From positions 1 through 7,458 of the forward strand of contig SLFZ01000071.1 in assembly GCA_007123975.1 (NCBI GenBank): a DNA stretch of 7,458 bases, written 5' to 3'. The DNA comes from Candidatus Izemoplasma sp. (lineage in GTDB: Bacteria > Bacillota_I > Bacilli_A > Izemoplasmatales > Izemoplasmataceae). Position 1 is the first letter of the stretch. Every line of letters begins with the position of its first letter. Positions 1-6,395 of this stretch are shown here, piece after piece. Below the pieces are notes generated by a model, which did no database searches, was not told the origin of the DNA, and saw only the letters and a list, made by a program, of their open reading frames with translations. The translations under genes and the position numbers were made by a program.

Positions 1-47
1 ACATAAAATAACATGCGTGATACTCTAAAAAGGGAGAAGGGGAAACA

Positions 48-503
48 ATGAAAGAGAACCGTTATACCGTCCGTGACGTGGTTGAAATGACCGGTCTCTC
101 AGAGCGGAGCATTCGGCGCTACTTGAGAGAGGGAAAACTTTCAGGCATGAAGCTGGGCGGAGTATGGCGCTTTACCAAAGAAGACATTGAAACGATGTTT
201 GTTCGTCAAGAAACCGACCAAGACATCGCCGCGAAGACCGGGGACACCGTTCGCCGGTTCGTTCGGGGTGAACACAAAGATCTTAACACCACCATCCAGG
301 CCTGCATCATTGTCGATATCAACGACGCAAGCAATCAATCGCTTAACCTTGTCAAAGATGCCGTCGACCATGTTGTGAACACCCATGAAAGCATCGACGC
401 ACGCATCATGCCGACACGCGATTCGGTTCGTGTGACCTTGATTGGCGATCTTGAACACATCGACACGTTCACCGACGCGCTGAAACGCCTCAACCATCTA
501 TAA
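48..503 (+). CDS. MerR/excisionase-type helix-turn-helix protein with unknown C-terminal domain
   Basis: A 151-residue protein. Residues 6-51 form a MerR/excisionase-like (HTH_17 type) DNA-binding fold: YTVRDVVEMTGLSERSIRRY is the HTH, followed by the typical wing 'GxxWRFTKEDIE' at 38-48. Residues 52-82 are a polar linker. Residues 84-151 read as beta-alpha-beta-beta-alpha: hydrophobic strand ACIIVDI, a helix from about 98 to 112, strands near 117-133 including VRVTLIGDL, and a last helix. That pattern is compatible with a small ligand-binding or dimerisation domain, but I do not recognise the family. The start is supported by AAGGGG at 37-42, five bases upstream of ATG. A terminator follows, so it is the last or only gene of its transcript. 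It is probably a transcriptional regulator. An excisionase role is less likely because excisionases are usually much shorter and no integrase is nearby. Target and effector are unknown. Confidence 0.8.
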   Translation: MKENRYTVRDVVEMTGLSERSIRRYLREGKLSGMKLGGVWRFTKEDIETMFVRQETDQDIAAKTGDTVRRFVRGEHKDLNTTIQACIIVDINDASNQSLNLVKDAVDHVVNTHESIDARIMPTRDSVRVTLIGDLEHIDTFTDALKRLNHL

Positions 504-546
504 GAAACGTTGCCAAGAACGCTGTCTTTTATATCCTTAACACGCA

Positions 547-575
547 AAAAAGCCGACCAATATGGTCGGCTTTTT
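547..575 (+). terminator. Intrinsic terminator after the HTH gene, probably bidirectional
   Basis: AGCCGACCA (551-559), loop ATA, and TGGTCGGCT (563-571) form a perfect 9-bp stem. It is extended by A-tract/T-tract pairing (547-550 with 572-575). The A-run before the stem gives a T-run on the other strand, so it could also stop minus-strand transcription. Confidence 0.92.
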
Positions 576-608
576 CCTTGATCGAGTCTGTCTTTCAACC
601 AACCACTA

Positions 609-617
609 TGGTATCAT
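609..617 (+). promoter_or_regulatory. Extended -10 promoter for the hypothetical protein-aldo/keto reductase operon
   Basis: TGG followed by TATCAT (612-617) is an extended -10 element (TGn plus five of six consensus bases). It lies just after the preceding terminator and 28 bases before the chosen start. No good -35 box is visible at normal spacing (TGTCTT at 589-594 is poor), which extended -10 promoters tolerate. Confidence 0.5.
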
Positions 618-631
618 AAAGGCGAAGGGAT

Positions 632-638
632 GGTGAGG
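632..638 (+). promoter_or_regulatory. Ribosome binding site that favours the ATG at 645
   Basis: GGTGAGG lies six bases before ATG 645. The earlier in-frame ATG at 630 has only GAAGGG directly abutting it, with no usable spacer. The start at 645 is therefore preferred. Confidence 0.7.
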
Positions 639-644
639 CAAGCG

Positions 645-1217
645 ATGATCACGACGAAAACGCTGATTGAAACCCATCTGAACCGCTATCCGGACATGCG
701 TGTGGATGACTTCATTAAACTGTTCTATCAAAACAGCTTTGGCCCTAAACACATGAGTAGCGTCCCCGATGAAGAGGTTTTGCATGCGTATATCGTAAAT
801 GAGCTCGACGCGTTTAAACCGAATGTGCAGAGCGTCGATGTGGAGGCGATTGGTCATGGTTTCGTGCGTGTTTCACTGTCTGTCATTGTCAAAGGAAGAA
901 CCACACCAAAAGCCCTTGCCGCAGCATTCAAGCGAACGATGGATGCATCGGCTGGCGTCACAGAGAAAACAAAGTCACGCTTTCTCTGTCAGATAAAAAC
1001 GTTGCTTGCGATGCACGATGCCGGCGACATCACGCTGCAAGACGAAGACCCCCACCAGATGGTGGAAACCTACGTAAACGGACCGCTCGCTCCGATTCGC
1101 CACAGCGAGGCATACCGCCGCCAATACCACCCGCATTATCGCGTACTCAATGTGCAAGAAGCCGAATTATTGTTCAAAGAAGACGCCGAGGAGGACGCCC
1201 ATGAGCAAACCTGTTGA
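645..1217 (+). CDS. Conserved hypothetical protein, coupled to Fe-S aldo/keto reductase
   Basis: A 190-residue soluble protein with no signal peptide or membrane segment. I do not recognise a named family, but the sequence looks conserved rather than random. An N-terminal block RYPDMRVDDFIKLFYQNSFG is followed by PKH (about residues 14-36). A C-terminal block IRHSEAYRRQYHPHYRV (about 151-167) is rich in His, Tyr and Arg, with H153, H162 and H164 as possible catalytic or metal-binding residues. The middle (74-125) alternates strand- and helix-like segments. An alternative start at 630 would add five residues, but the RBS favours 645. Its last 17 bases overlap the next gene, whose RBS lies inside this one, so the two are probably translationally coupled and functionally related. 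Function unknown. The clustered histidines suggest an enzyme, which is inference only. Confidence 0.75.
   Translation: MITTKTLIETHLNRYPDMRVDDFIKLFYQNSFGPKHMSSVPDEEVLHAYIVNELDAFKPNVQSVDVEAIGHGFVRVSLSVIVKGRTTPKALAAAFKRTMDASAGVTEKTKSRFLCQIKTLLAMHDAGDITLQDEDPHQMVETYVNGPLAPIRHSEAYRRQYHPHYRVLNVQEAELLFKEDAEEDAHEQTC
1188..1194 (+). promoter_or_regulatory. Ribosome binding site inside the upstream gene
   Basis: GAGGAGG is followed by a six-base spacer to ATG 1201. It decides the start of the aldo/keto reductase against the in-frame ATG at 1150, which has no such site. It lies within the coding sequence of the upstream hypothetical protein, as expected for coupled translation. Confidence 0.85.
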
Positions 1218-2355
1218 CGTGAAAAAAACACCGTTTAAAGGCATCAAACAAAACCCGTCGCTTTTAGGATTTGGATGCATGCGCTTTCCGCGCTTCGACC
1301 CCGATAAACCCGATATCGATGAAACTGCCGCTGAAAAACTCATCGATGCCGCCTACGCACGTGGCGTCACCTACTACGACACGGCATACCCTTACCACGC
1401 CGGGCAGTCGGAAACGTTCGTCGGCAAGGCACTAAAGAAATACCCACGCGACTCCTTTTTTCTCGCGTCAAAAATGCCGGGATGGGAAATCGAATCGGTC
1501 GAGGATGCCGAGCGCATCTTCCACGAACAACTCGCTAAATGCCAGGTTGATTACTTCGATTACTACTTATGCCATGCCCTAAACGAAAGCGGGTTTAAAA
1601 AATACCAGTTGCCAGGTGTGATGGATTTTCTCACGCGGATGAAAGAAGAAGGAAAGATTCGCCACCTCGGGTTTTCCTTTCACGATACCCCGGAGGTGCT
1701 CAAGACCATCCTCGATGCCTACCCGTGGGATTTTACGCTCTTACAAATCAATTACCTCGATTGGGATTTCCAAGACGCCCGCAAGCAATACGAGTTCGTC
1801 CAAGCGAAGGGCATTCCATGCATGGTCATGGAACCGGTACGCGGTGGGACCCTCGCGACGCTTTGCGAGGACTCACGTGCCATGTTAAAAGAATACGCGC
1901 CAGATCGCTCGATTGCCTCATGGGCAATCCGATACGTCGCCGGCCTCGACAACACGATGCTCGTGCTCAGTGGCATGTCTACGATGGAACATGTCGAGGA
2001 CAACTGCGACACCTTGAGCGATTTCACACCGCTCACCACCGATGAACACCGCGTGCTACAAAAAGCGCTCGAGACGTTTTTGAAGAAAAACACCGTTCCC
2101 TGCACCAAGTGCGACTATTGCATGCCCTGCCCCGAAGGCGTCGATATTCCTGGAAATTTCACGGTGTATAACGAGTACCTGCTCTCGAACTTCACCCGGA
2201 TGTTTACCGGTCAGTTCGATGAACTGGGCGATAAAAACGCCAACGCTTGCATTGAATGTGGCGTGTGCGTGCCCAAATGCCCTCAATCAATCGACATTCC
2301 TGCCCGCATGATAGGCATCCGCACGGCATACGAAAAAGCCTCAAAAGACTCATAG
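1201..2355 (+). CDS. Aldo/keto reductase with C-terminal dicluster [4Fe-4S] domain
   Basis: A 384-residue cytoplasmic oxidoreductase (COG1453-like group). Residues 20-280 form an aldo/keto reductase TIM barrel beginning LLGFGCMRFPR. The catalytic tetrad is readable: D60 and Y65 in YYDTAYPYH, K91 in LASKMP, H125 in YLCHAL. The barrel continues with GKIRHLGFSFHD (151-162) and MEPVRGGTLA (210-219). The C-terminus carries two ferredoxin-like motifs: C301, C304, C307 and C310 followed by Pro, and C350, C353, C356 and C360 followed by Pro, enough for two [4Fe-4S] clusters. Members of this group are usual in anaerobes and probably pass electrons between NAD(P)H or an Fe-S donor and a carbonyl or other substrate. 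The physiological substrate is generally unknown. It overlaps the hypothetical gene by 17 bases and ends at a terminator three bases downstream, so it is the last gene of the operon. Family assignment is firm, substrate is not. Confidence 0.95.
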   Translation: MSKPVDVKKTPFKGIKQNPSLLGFGCMRFPRFDPDKPDIDETAAEKLIDAAYARGVTYYDTAYPYHAGQSETFVGKALKKYPRDSFFLASKMPGWEIESVEDAERIFHEQLAKCQVDYFDYYLCHALNESGFKKYQLPGVMDFLTRMKEEGKIRHLGFSFHDTPEVLKTILDAYPWDFTLLQINYLDWDFQDARKQYEFVQAKGIPCMVMEPVRGGTLATLCEDSRAMLKEYAPDRSIASWAIRYVAGLDNTMLVLSGMSTMEHVEDNCDTLSDFTPLTTDEHRVLQKALETFLKKNTVPCTKCDYCMPCPEGVDIPGNFTVYNEYLLSNFTRMFTGQFDELGDKNANACIECGVCVPKCPQSIDIPARMIGIRTAYEKASKDS

Positions 2356-2358
2356 AAT

Positions 2359-2378
2359 AAGCCCTTCGGGGCTTTTTT
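2359..2378 (+). terminator. Intrinsic terminator with UUCG tetraloop
   Basis: AAGCCC (2359-2364), TTCG loop, GGGCTT (2369-2374), then T's to 2378. The stem begins three bases after the aldo/keto reductase stop codon. UUCG closed by C-G is an unusually stable tetraloop. Confidence 0.93.
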
Positions 2379-2402
2379 CATGCGCGTATTGTCACGTTGA
2401 CG

Positions 2403-2408
2403 TATAAT
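2403..2408 (+). promoter_or_regulatory. Putative -10 box for the LLM oxidoreductase gene
   Basis: A consensus TATAAT lies 18 bases before the ATG at 2427. No convincing -35 is present at 16-18 bases upstream (ATGCGC at 2380-2385), so strength is uncertain or an activator may be needed. The short leader places the start of transcription almost at the RBS. Confidence 0.5.
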
Positions 2409-2426
2409 GAAATCAGGAGTGATAAC

Positions 2427-3470
2427 ATGAACAAACGCATGCAGTTCGGCATCACCACGTTTGCCGAAACGATGACCAATCCAAAAACCGGTCACCGCGT
2501 GGACCAAGACAACCGCATTCGCCAGGTTGTCGACGAGATTGTTCTCGCCGACGCACTCGGCCTCGAGTTTTTCGGCGTTGGCGAACACCACCGTGAAGAT
2601 TTCGCGGTGTCGGCACCAGCAATCGTGCTCGCGGCAGCATCAACGCAAACCAAATCTATCACGTTGTCGAGCGCCGTCAGCGTCCTCTCAAGCGACGACC
2701 CTATCCGCGTCTACCAACAGTTCGCGACCATCAACGCCTTGTCGAAAGGCCGTGCTGAAATCATGGTCGGAAGAGGGTCGTTTATCGAATCGTTTCCTCT
2801 TTTTGGCTACGATTTAAAACATTACGACGACCTCTTCGAAGAAAAACTGGATTTGCTTATCAACGCCAGAGATCACGCTGTTGTCACGCATCGAGGAACC
2901 CATCGACCGAGCATCAATGCTCGCGGGGTTTACCCGCGCACAAAATACGCCTTGCCAATCAGCGTCGCCGTCGGCGGAACGCCGGCCTCGGTCGAGCGCG
3001 CGGCCACGAGAGGATTGCCGCTTTTCTTGGCAATCATCGGTGGCGATCCTTTGCGTTTTAAACCGCTTGTCGACCTATACAAAAAACGCTACATCGCCGC
3101 GGGACATCCCAAAGCCTCTATGCAGATTAGCGTTCACGTGCACGGCTATGTCGACCTCGACCACAAGAAAGCTGTCGAGGACTATTTTCCTTCCATCGAA
3201 CCGGCGATGACCGCCATTGGAAAAGAACGTGGCTGGGGGCCTTACACCGAAACCACGTACCATCAAGCCATTGCGCCTGATGGGTCGCTTTTTGTCGGTT
3301 CACCCGACCGTGTCGCTGAGAAAGCCTTGCGGCTTGTTAAGGGTCTTGAGATTGACCGGCTTGCCTTGCATGTGCCGGTCGGACCGATGCCGCATGGCGA
3401 TGTGATGCGCACCATCCGTCTCTTTGCGACTGAAGTTAAGCCGCGCGTGCTCAAGGCGCTTGAAGCATAA
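2427..3470 (+). CDS. LLM-class (luciferase-like) flavin-dependent oxidoreductase
   Basis: A 347-residue cytoplasmic protein of the bacterial luciferase-like TIM-barrel family, resembling the 'LLM_2I7G' group (TIGR03858). Signature stretches are FFGVGEHHREDFAVSAPAIV (about 48-67), AVSVLSSDDPIRVYQQFATI (about 83-102), and GRAEIMVGRGSFIESFPLFG (about 108-127), which match that subgroup closely. Later, ISVAVGGTPASVERAA fits the substrate/flavin pocket region and DGSLFVGSPDRVAEKA the usual C-terminal segment. The family uses FMNH2 or F420, and this subgroup probably FMN, with unknown substrate. It is not a LuxA/LuxB light-emitting enzyme on this evidence. The start is at ATG 2427 because AGGAG (2415-2419) sits seven bases upstream. 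An in-frame TTG at 2397 overlaps the -10 box and lacks an RBS. It stands alone between a terminator and the next promoter. No clear terminator follows it. Confidence 0.93.
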   Translation: MNKRMQFGITTFAETMTNPKTGHRVDQDNRIRQVVDEIVLADALGLEFFGVGEHHREDFAVSAPAIVLAAASTQTKSITLSSAVSVLSSDDPIRVYQQFATINALSKGRAEIMVGRGSFIESFPLFGYDLKHYDDLFEEKLDLLINARDHAVVTHRGTHRPSINARGVYPRTKYALPISVAVGGTPASVERAATRGLPLFLAIIGGDPLRFKPLVDLYKKRYIAAGHPKASMQISVHVHGYVDLDHKKAVEDYFPSIEPAMTAIGKERGWGPYTETTYHQAIAPDGSLFVGSPDRVAEKALRLVKGLEIDRLALHVPVGPMPHGDVMRTIRLFATEVKPRVLKALEA

Positions 3471-3505
3471 GCATCAAAGAATCGATGGCATGCTGAAAGC
3501 CGTGC

Positions 3506-3534
3506 TTGGAGTGCGGTCGTTTTCAACGTATACT
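3506..3534 (+). promoter_or_regulatory. Promoter for the YwaF/TMEM164-like gene
   Basis: TTGGAG (3506-3511), 17-base spacer, TATACT (3529-3534). The -10 is strong (5/6), the -35 weak (TTG only). It lies 25 bases before the TTG start codon and 36 bases after the preceding gene. Confidence 0.6.
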
Positions 3535-3546
3535 ATGATCGTGGAT

Positions 3547-3555
3547 AGGAGGTGA
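3547..3555 (+). promoter_or_regulatory. Near-perfect Shine-Dalgarno before a TTG start
   Basis: AGGAGGTGA is complementary to the 3' end of 16S rRNA over nine bases and lies four bases before TTG 3560 (seven from the GGAGG core). It fixes TTG as the start. The GTG at 3541 runs straight into a stop within the RBS. Confidence 0.85.
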
Positions 3556-3559
3556 ATCG

Positions 3560-4276
3560 TTGTTCAACCCAAACCTGACGGGTTTCACACCGTTTTCCTT
3601 GCAACATCTTATCGCAGTTTTGGTTCTGATTGGCGTCGCAGTGGTGCTGTACGTGCAGCGACGCAACATCAATGCCACCCTCGACCGACGCATCCGCATC
3701 ACGGCGGTTGTGCTCATGCTTGGCTTGGAGTGGACGTTTTATGCATGGTCAATTCGAACGGTCGGCTTTGATGCGACGCTTTTGCCCTTTGGGTTGTGCG
3801 CGATGAGCCTTTATTTAACATGCATTCTCTTGATTACGAAAAGCCGCCGCGTGTTCACCATTGTTTTTCCGTGGGCAATTACGGGGGCGTTGATGTCCTA
3901 TGTGGTTGCGGACATGCCCTACCGGTTCCCACATTTTCGTTACATCCACTATTTTGGGAACCACGGATTGTTTTTGTTGGGCGTGCTGTACATGATGTGG
4001 GTTTACCGGTTTCGCTTAACTTACCGCGACGTCTTGCATTCAAGTGCCATTCTCACCATCTGGGCGGCCATCATGTATCCAATGAACGCTGTGCTGAATG
4101 CCAACCACCTTTTCTTGCGCGAACTGCCCGGGGAGGTCGCACCGATGTTTGCGATGTTTGGGGCCGCGTGGCCATTTGTGTTTTCTTTTGGAATATTCCT
4201 GGTGTTTAACCTCATCTACGTGATGCTACGAATCATCCCTCAACGCCCGCCCGAACCCCTCCATCAAACGTCTTGA
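3560..4276 (+). CDS. YwaF/TMEM164-family integral membrane protein (TIGR02206-like)
   Basis: A 238-residue protein with about six to seven hydrophobic segments (near 16-32, 47-66, 72-92, 99-116, 133-150, 160-178, 197-225), so it sits in the cytoplasmic membrane. Family features are FTPFSLQHLIAVLVL at the N-terminus, LLPFGLC (74-80) at the start of a helix, FPHFRYIHYFGNHG (123-136), and an N-rich stretch NAVLNANHLFLRELP (176-190). These match the bacterial YwaF / TIGR02206 group, related to eukaryotic TMEM164. TMEM164 is reported to act as a Cys-dependent acyltransferase on ether phospholipids. C80 and H135 here are plausible counterparts of a catalytic pair, but that is inference and bacterial members have no settled function. 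It starts at TTG under a strong RBS. It has its own promoter and no obvious terminator, so transcripts may read into the flavoprotein gene. Codon use looks like its neighbours. Confidence 0.88.
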   Translation: MFNPNLTGFTPFSLQHLIAVLVLIGVAVVLYVQRRNINATLDRRIRITAVVLMLGLEWTFYAWSIRTVGFDATLLPFGLCAMSLYLTCILLITKSRRVFTIVFPWAITGALMSYVVADMPYRFPHFRYIHYFGNHGLFLLGVLYMMWVYRFRLTYRDVLHSSAILTIWAAIMYPMNAVLNANHLFLRELPGEVAPMFAMFGAAWPFVFSFGIFLVFNLIYVMLRIIPQRPPEPLHQTS

Positions 4277-4296
4277 TTATTCTCCTTGCGTATTGA

Positions 4297-4325
4297 TTGA
4301 GGCTCGAGGTGGACTTCGTTATAAT
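4297..4325 (+). promoter_or_regulatory. Sigma-A-type promoter for the FMN reductase gene
   Basis: TTGAGG (4297-4302), exactly 17 bases, TATAAT (4320-4325). Perfect -10, 4/6 -35. The predicted leader is about 60 bases and contains a weak hairpin, GGCTT (4351-4355) with AAGCC (4363-4367). That is too small to be a recognised riboswitch. Confidence 0.75.
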
Positions 4326-4378
4326 ATCTCCAACACAATCACCAGCTTTTGGCTTGAACCCTAAGCCGAGATAAATTT

Positions 4379-4385
4379 GAGGAGG
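4379..4385 (+). promoter_or_regulatory. Ribosome binding site fixing the start at 4392
   Basis: GAGGAGG with a six-base spacer to ATG 4392. It overlaps an in-frame TTG (4377) that could otherwise be called as the start and would wrongly add five residues. Confidence 0.85.
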
Positions 4386-4391
4386 AAACCA

Positions 4392-4931
4392 ATGGATACG
4401 TTAAAAATTGGCATTGTGCTCGGAAGCACTCGCAAAGCGAGAAAAAGCCCTAGCGTTGGAGAGTGGGTGTTAAAACAAGCAGACCACGTCGACGCTGACT
4501 TTGAGTTGATCGACATCAAGGATTACCGCTTGCCATTTTTGGGTGAGGAAGGGCCAAGCGACTGCATCGAGGCATGGAAGAAGAAAGTCGCGTCACTAGA
4601 TGCCTTCCTGTTTGTTGTACCGGAATACAATCACAGCATGACCGCTGCCCTTAAAAACGCGTTGGACATGGCGTACGATGAATGGAACGACAAAGCGGCA
4701 GGATTGATAAGTTATGGCTCATCGTATGGCGCACGCGCCGCCGAACAAGCCCGCCTAGTGCTTGCGGAGTTGCAGGTGGCGACGGTTCGAAATCAGGTGC
4801 TTTTGTCGCTCTTTGAGGATTTCAAAGACGGTGCGTTCACGCCTCGTGAGATGCATGCGAAAAATGTAAAGGCTTTGATTGACCAGACCGTACGCTGGGC
4901 GAAAGCCATGAAACAAGTACGAACACAATAA
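4392..4931 (+). CDS. NADPH-dependent FMN reductase-type flavoprotein
   Basis: A 179-residue cytoplasmic flavodoxin-fold protein of the NADPH-dependent FMN reductase family (chromate, azo or quinone reductase-like). The N-terminal strand KIGIVLGSTRK (5-15) contains the GSTR loop that binds the FMN phosphate. PEYNHSMTAALKNALD (77-92) is the diagnostic flavin-binding and dimer segment. YGSSYGARAAEQAR (108-121) is the second family motif. Length is normal for the family. Likely roles are reduction of free flavin, quinones or electrophiles with NADPH; the sequence does not tell which. It has its own promoter and terminator, so it is probably monocistronic. An LLM oxidoreductase lies two genes upstream and could in principle use reduced flavin from such an enzyme, but they are not co-transcribed from one evident promoter. 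Confidence 0.94.
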   Translation: MDTLKIGIVLGSTRKARKSPSVGEWVLKQADHVDADFELIDIKDYRLPFLGEEGPSDCIEAWKKKVASLDAFLFVVPEYNHSMTAALKNALDMAYDEWNDKAAGLISYGSSYGARAAEQARLVLAELQVATVRNQVLLSLFEDFKDGAFTPREMHAKNVKALIDQTVRWAKAMKQVRTQ

Positions 4932-4936
4932 GAGAG

Positions 4937-4963
4937 AAAGCGGCGCATTTGCACCGCTTTTTT
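4937..4963 (+). terminator. Intrinsic terminator after the flavoprotein gene
   Basis: AAAGCGGCGC (4937-4946), loop ATTT, GCACCGCTTT (4951-4960) pair with one C-A mismatch, followed by further T's to 4963. It begins five bases after the stop codon. Confidence 0.88.
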
Positions 4964-5030
4964 GTGTGCAACGAAATCTTAATAAACGTTTTTACCGACC
5001 ATAGCAAGTATGGATTTGATGGTGGATGCG

Positions 5031-5039
5031 TGGTATACT
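5031..5039 (+). promoter_or_regulatory. Extended -10 promoter for the diguanylate cyclase operon
   Basis: TGG-TATACT, with TATACT at 5034-5039, is a good extended -10. TGGATT at 5011-5016 is a possible weak -35 at 17 bases. The predicted leader is about 35 bases, too short for a c-di-GMP riboswitch. Confidence 0.6.
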
Positions 5040-5065
5040 ATCGGTAAATAGATGCTTTGGCCCTT

Positions 5066-5072
5066 GGGGAGG
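5066..5072 (+). promoter_or_regulatory. Ribosome binding site fixing the cyclase start
   Basis: GGGGAGG, within a longer purine run to 5074, has a six-base spacer to ATG 5079. The in-frame ATG at 5052 lies upstream of this site and has no RBS. Confidence 0.8.
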
Positions 5073-5078
5073 GGTTTC

Positions 5079-6383
5079 ATGAAGGGAAAACAGACAGGGG
5101 ATTACAATAAACCCGAAAACGGCGATTTTTGCGCCAATCTTTTGCACAACTTGCCGGGGATGTCGTATCGTTGTCATGCCGATGGACAATGGACCATGGT
5201 TTTTATGAGCGAAGGGGTGCGCAAACTCACCGGCTATGGCGCAAACGATTTTATCGACAACGCGGTGCGATCGTATAATGACATTATCCATCCAGAAGAT
5301 CGTGACCGCGTGAAGCTCCATGTCAATGAAGTCTTGCATCGTGAAAGCCATTTGAGTTTTGAATATCGAATTATCGATGCCAACAACCACATTAAATGGG
5401 TTTGGGAACAGTGTGTTCCGGTTGAAGGCAGCGATGGCACTGTCTACCTCGATGGGATCGTGCTCGATATTACCAATCGGGTCCACTTAAATCAAGCGTT
5501 GCTTTTAGAGAGACAGCGATTGAGCCGTGTCGTTGATTCAACCGCCGACATCATCTTTGAAATCGATGATAAAAAGCGCTTCGTGTCGGTGTATGGAAAA
5601 GGCCTCGAAAAAATCGGCATGCGAAGCGCGGATTTCGTCGACAAGACGGTTCTTGAAATGTTTGGTTCGGAAGCGGGTTCAAAGCGTCACCAAGCCTACA
5701 CAAAAGCGCTTAAAGGCGAAACAGTCAACTACGATTGGGCGCATACCCGGGATGGAGACACGCTGCACTTTAGCTCGTCGTTGTCGCCGATCACAAACGT
5801 CAAAGGCCGCGTCGTCGGCGCTGTTGGCATTGCCCGCGAAGTGACCGATCAAATTCGTCACCAACGCCACATCGAACACCTCAGCTATCGCGATCAGTTG
5901 ACGGGCGCGTACAACCGGTACTATTTGTATGAATCAATTGAACGTGAGATGAGCCTTGCTGACCGCTATAAAGACGCGCTTTCGCTCATCACCATGGACG
6001 TTGATGGATTCAAACGCATCAACGACGCGCACGGGCACGCCATCGGCGATCAAGCGCTTAAGGATTTAACGACGGCAATAAAAAACATGATACGCAAATC
6101 GGATTTGCTCTTTCGCACCGGCGGCGAAGAGTTCTTATTGGTTTTACCAAAAACCCCCCATAACGCAGCCATGAAACTCGCCGAACGCATCCGCCGTGCA
6201 TTGGTTTCACAAAGAAAGGATCCTTATGGCACACTCACGTGCAGTTTCGGTGTTGCTCAGCGCCATCCGAACGAAGGGTTTGACGCGTGGTGGAAGCGTG
6301 GTGATCAGGCGATGTACGACGCCAAACATCGAGGCGGAGACCGGGTAGAGGCCGCTTGCGAAGAAGAGAATACTACAGAATAG
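5079..6383 (+). CDS. PAS-PAS-GGDEF diguanylate cyclase
   Basis: A 434-residue signalling enzyme that should make c-di-GMP from two GTP. There is no signal peptide or membrane helix, so it senses inside the cell. PAS 1 (about 20-135, PAS_3-like) has GYGANDF, IIHPEDRDRV, FEYRIIDANNHIKWVWEQ and a closing DGIVLDIT. PAS 2 (about 146-257) has STADIIFEIDDKKRFVSVYG and ends VVGAVGIAREVT. The linker helix leads into the GGDEF domain (about 265-425): DQLTGAYNRYYL, MDVDGFKRINDAHGHAIGD with metal-site D307, and an intact signature GGEEF (348-352). An inhibitory I-site, R339-K-S-D342, lies exactly five residues before GGEEF, so product feedback inhibition is expected. CSFGVA and DQAMYDAKHRGGDRV close the domain. 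The protein therefore looks catalytically competent. PAS ligands cannot be read from the sequence. It is co-transcribed with the lipoprotein 12 bases downstream, whose RBS overlaps its stop codon. Confidence 0.95.
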   Translation: MKGKQTGDYNKPENGDFCANLLHNLPGMSYRCHADGQWTMVFMSEGVRKLTGYGANDFIDNAVRSYNDIIHPEDRDRVKLHVNEVLHRESHLSFEYRIIDANNHIKWVWEQCVPVEGSDGTVYLDGIVLDITNRVHLNQALLLERQRLSRVVDSTADIIFEIDDKKRFVSVYGKGLEKIGMRSADFVDKTVLEMFGSEAGSKRHQAYTKALKGETVNYDWAHTRDGDTLHFSSSLSPITNVKGRVVGAVGIAREVTDQIRHQRHIEHLSYRDQLTGAYNRYYLYESIEREMSLADRYKDALSLITMDVDGFKRINDAHGHAIGDQALKDLTTAIKNMIRKSDLLFRTGGEEFLLVLPKTPHNAAMKLAERIRRALVSQRKDPYGTLTCSFGVAQRHPNEGFDAWWKRGDQAMYDAKHRGGDRVEAACEEENTTE

Positions 6384-6388
6384 GAGGT
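6382..6388 (+). promoter_or_regulatory. Ribosome binding site overlapping the cyclase stop codon
   Basis: AGGAGGT shares two bases with the TAG stop (6381-6383) and lies seven bases before ATG 6396. This arrangement suggests re-initiation or coupled translation of the lipoprotein after the cyclase. Confidence 0.85.
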
Positions 6389-6395
6389 CACCGAG

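Noticed and set aside
141..497. A 118-codon open frame on the minus strand opposite the HTH gene.
   Set aside because: It has no RBS or recognisable domain and mirrors the codon structure of the well-supported + strand gene.
48..503. Prophage excisionase or mobile-element marker.
   Set aside because: No integrase, att-like repeats or phage genes are nearby, and the protein is longer than typical excisionases with an added C-terminal domain.
2427..3470. Bioluminescence luciferase subunit (LuxA/LuxB).
   Set aside because: The motifs match the non-luminous LLM oxidoreductase subgroup, and no luxC, luxD, luxE or second luciferase subunit is present.
4326..4391. Possible FMN riboswitch in the leader of the FMN reductase gene.
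   Set aside because: The leader is only about 60 bases with one weak 5-bp hairpin and none of the conserved junction sequence. An RFN element is roughly twice as long.
4964..5078. Possible c-di-GMP riboswitch upstream of the diguanylate cyclase.
   Set aside because: After the predicted promoter only about 35 bases remain before the start codon, too short for GEMM-type aptamers. No matching stems are seen.
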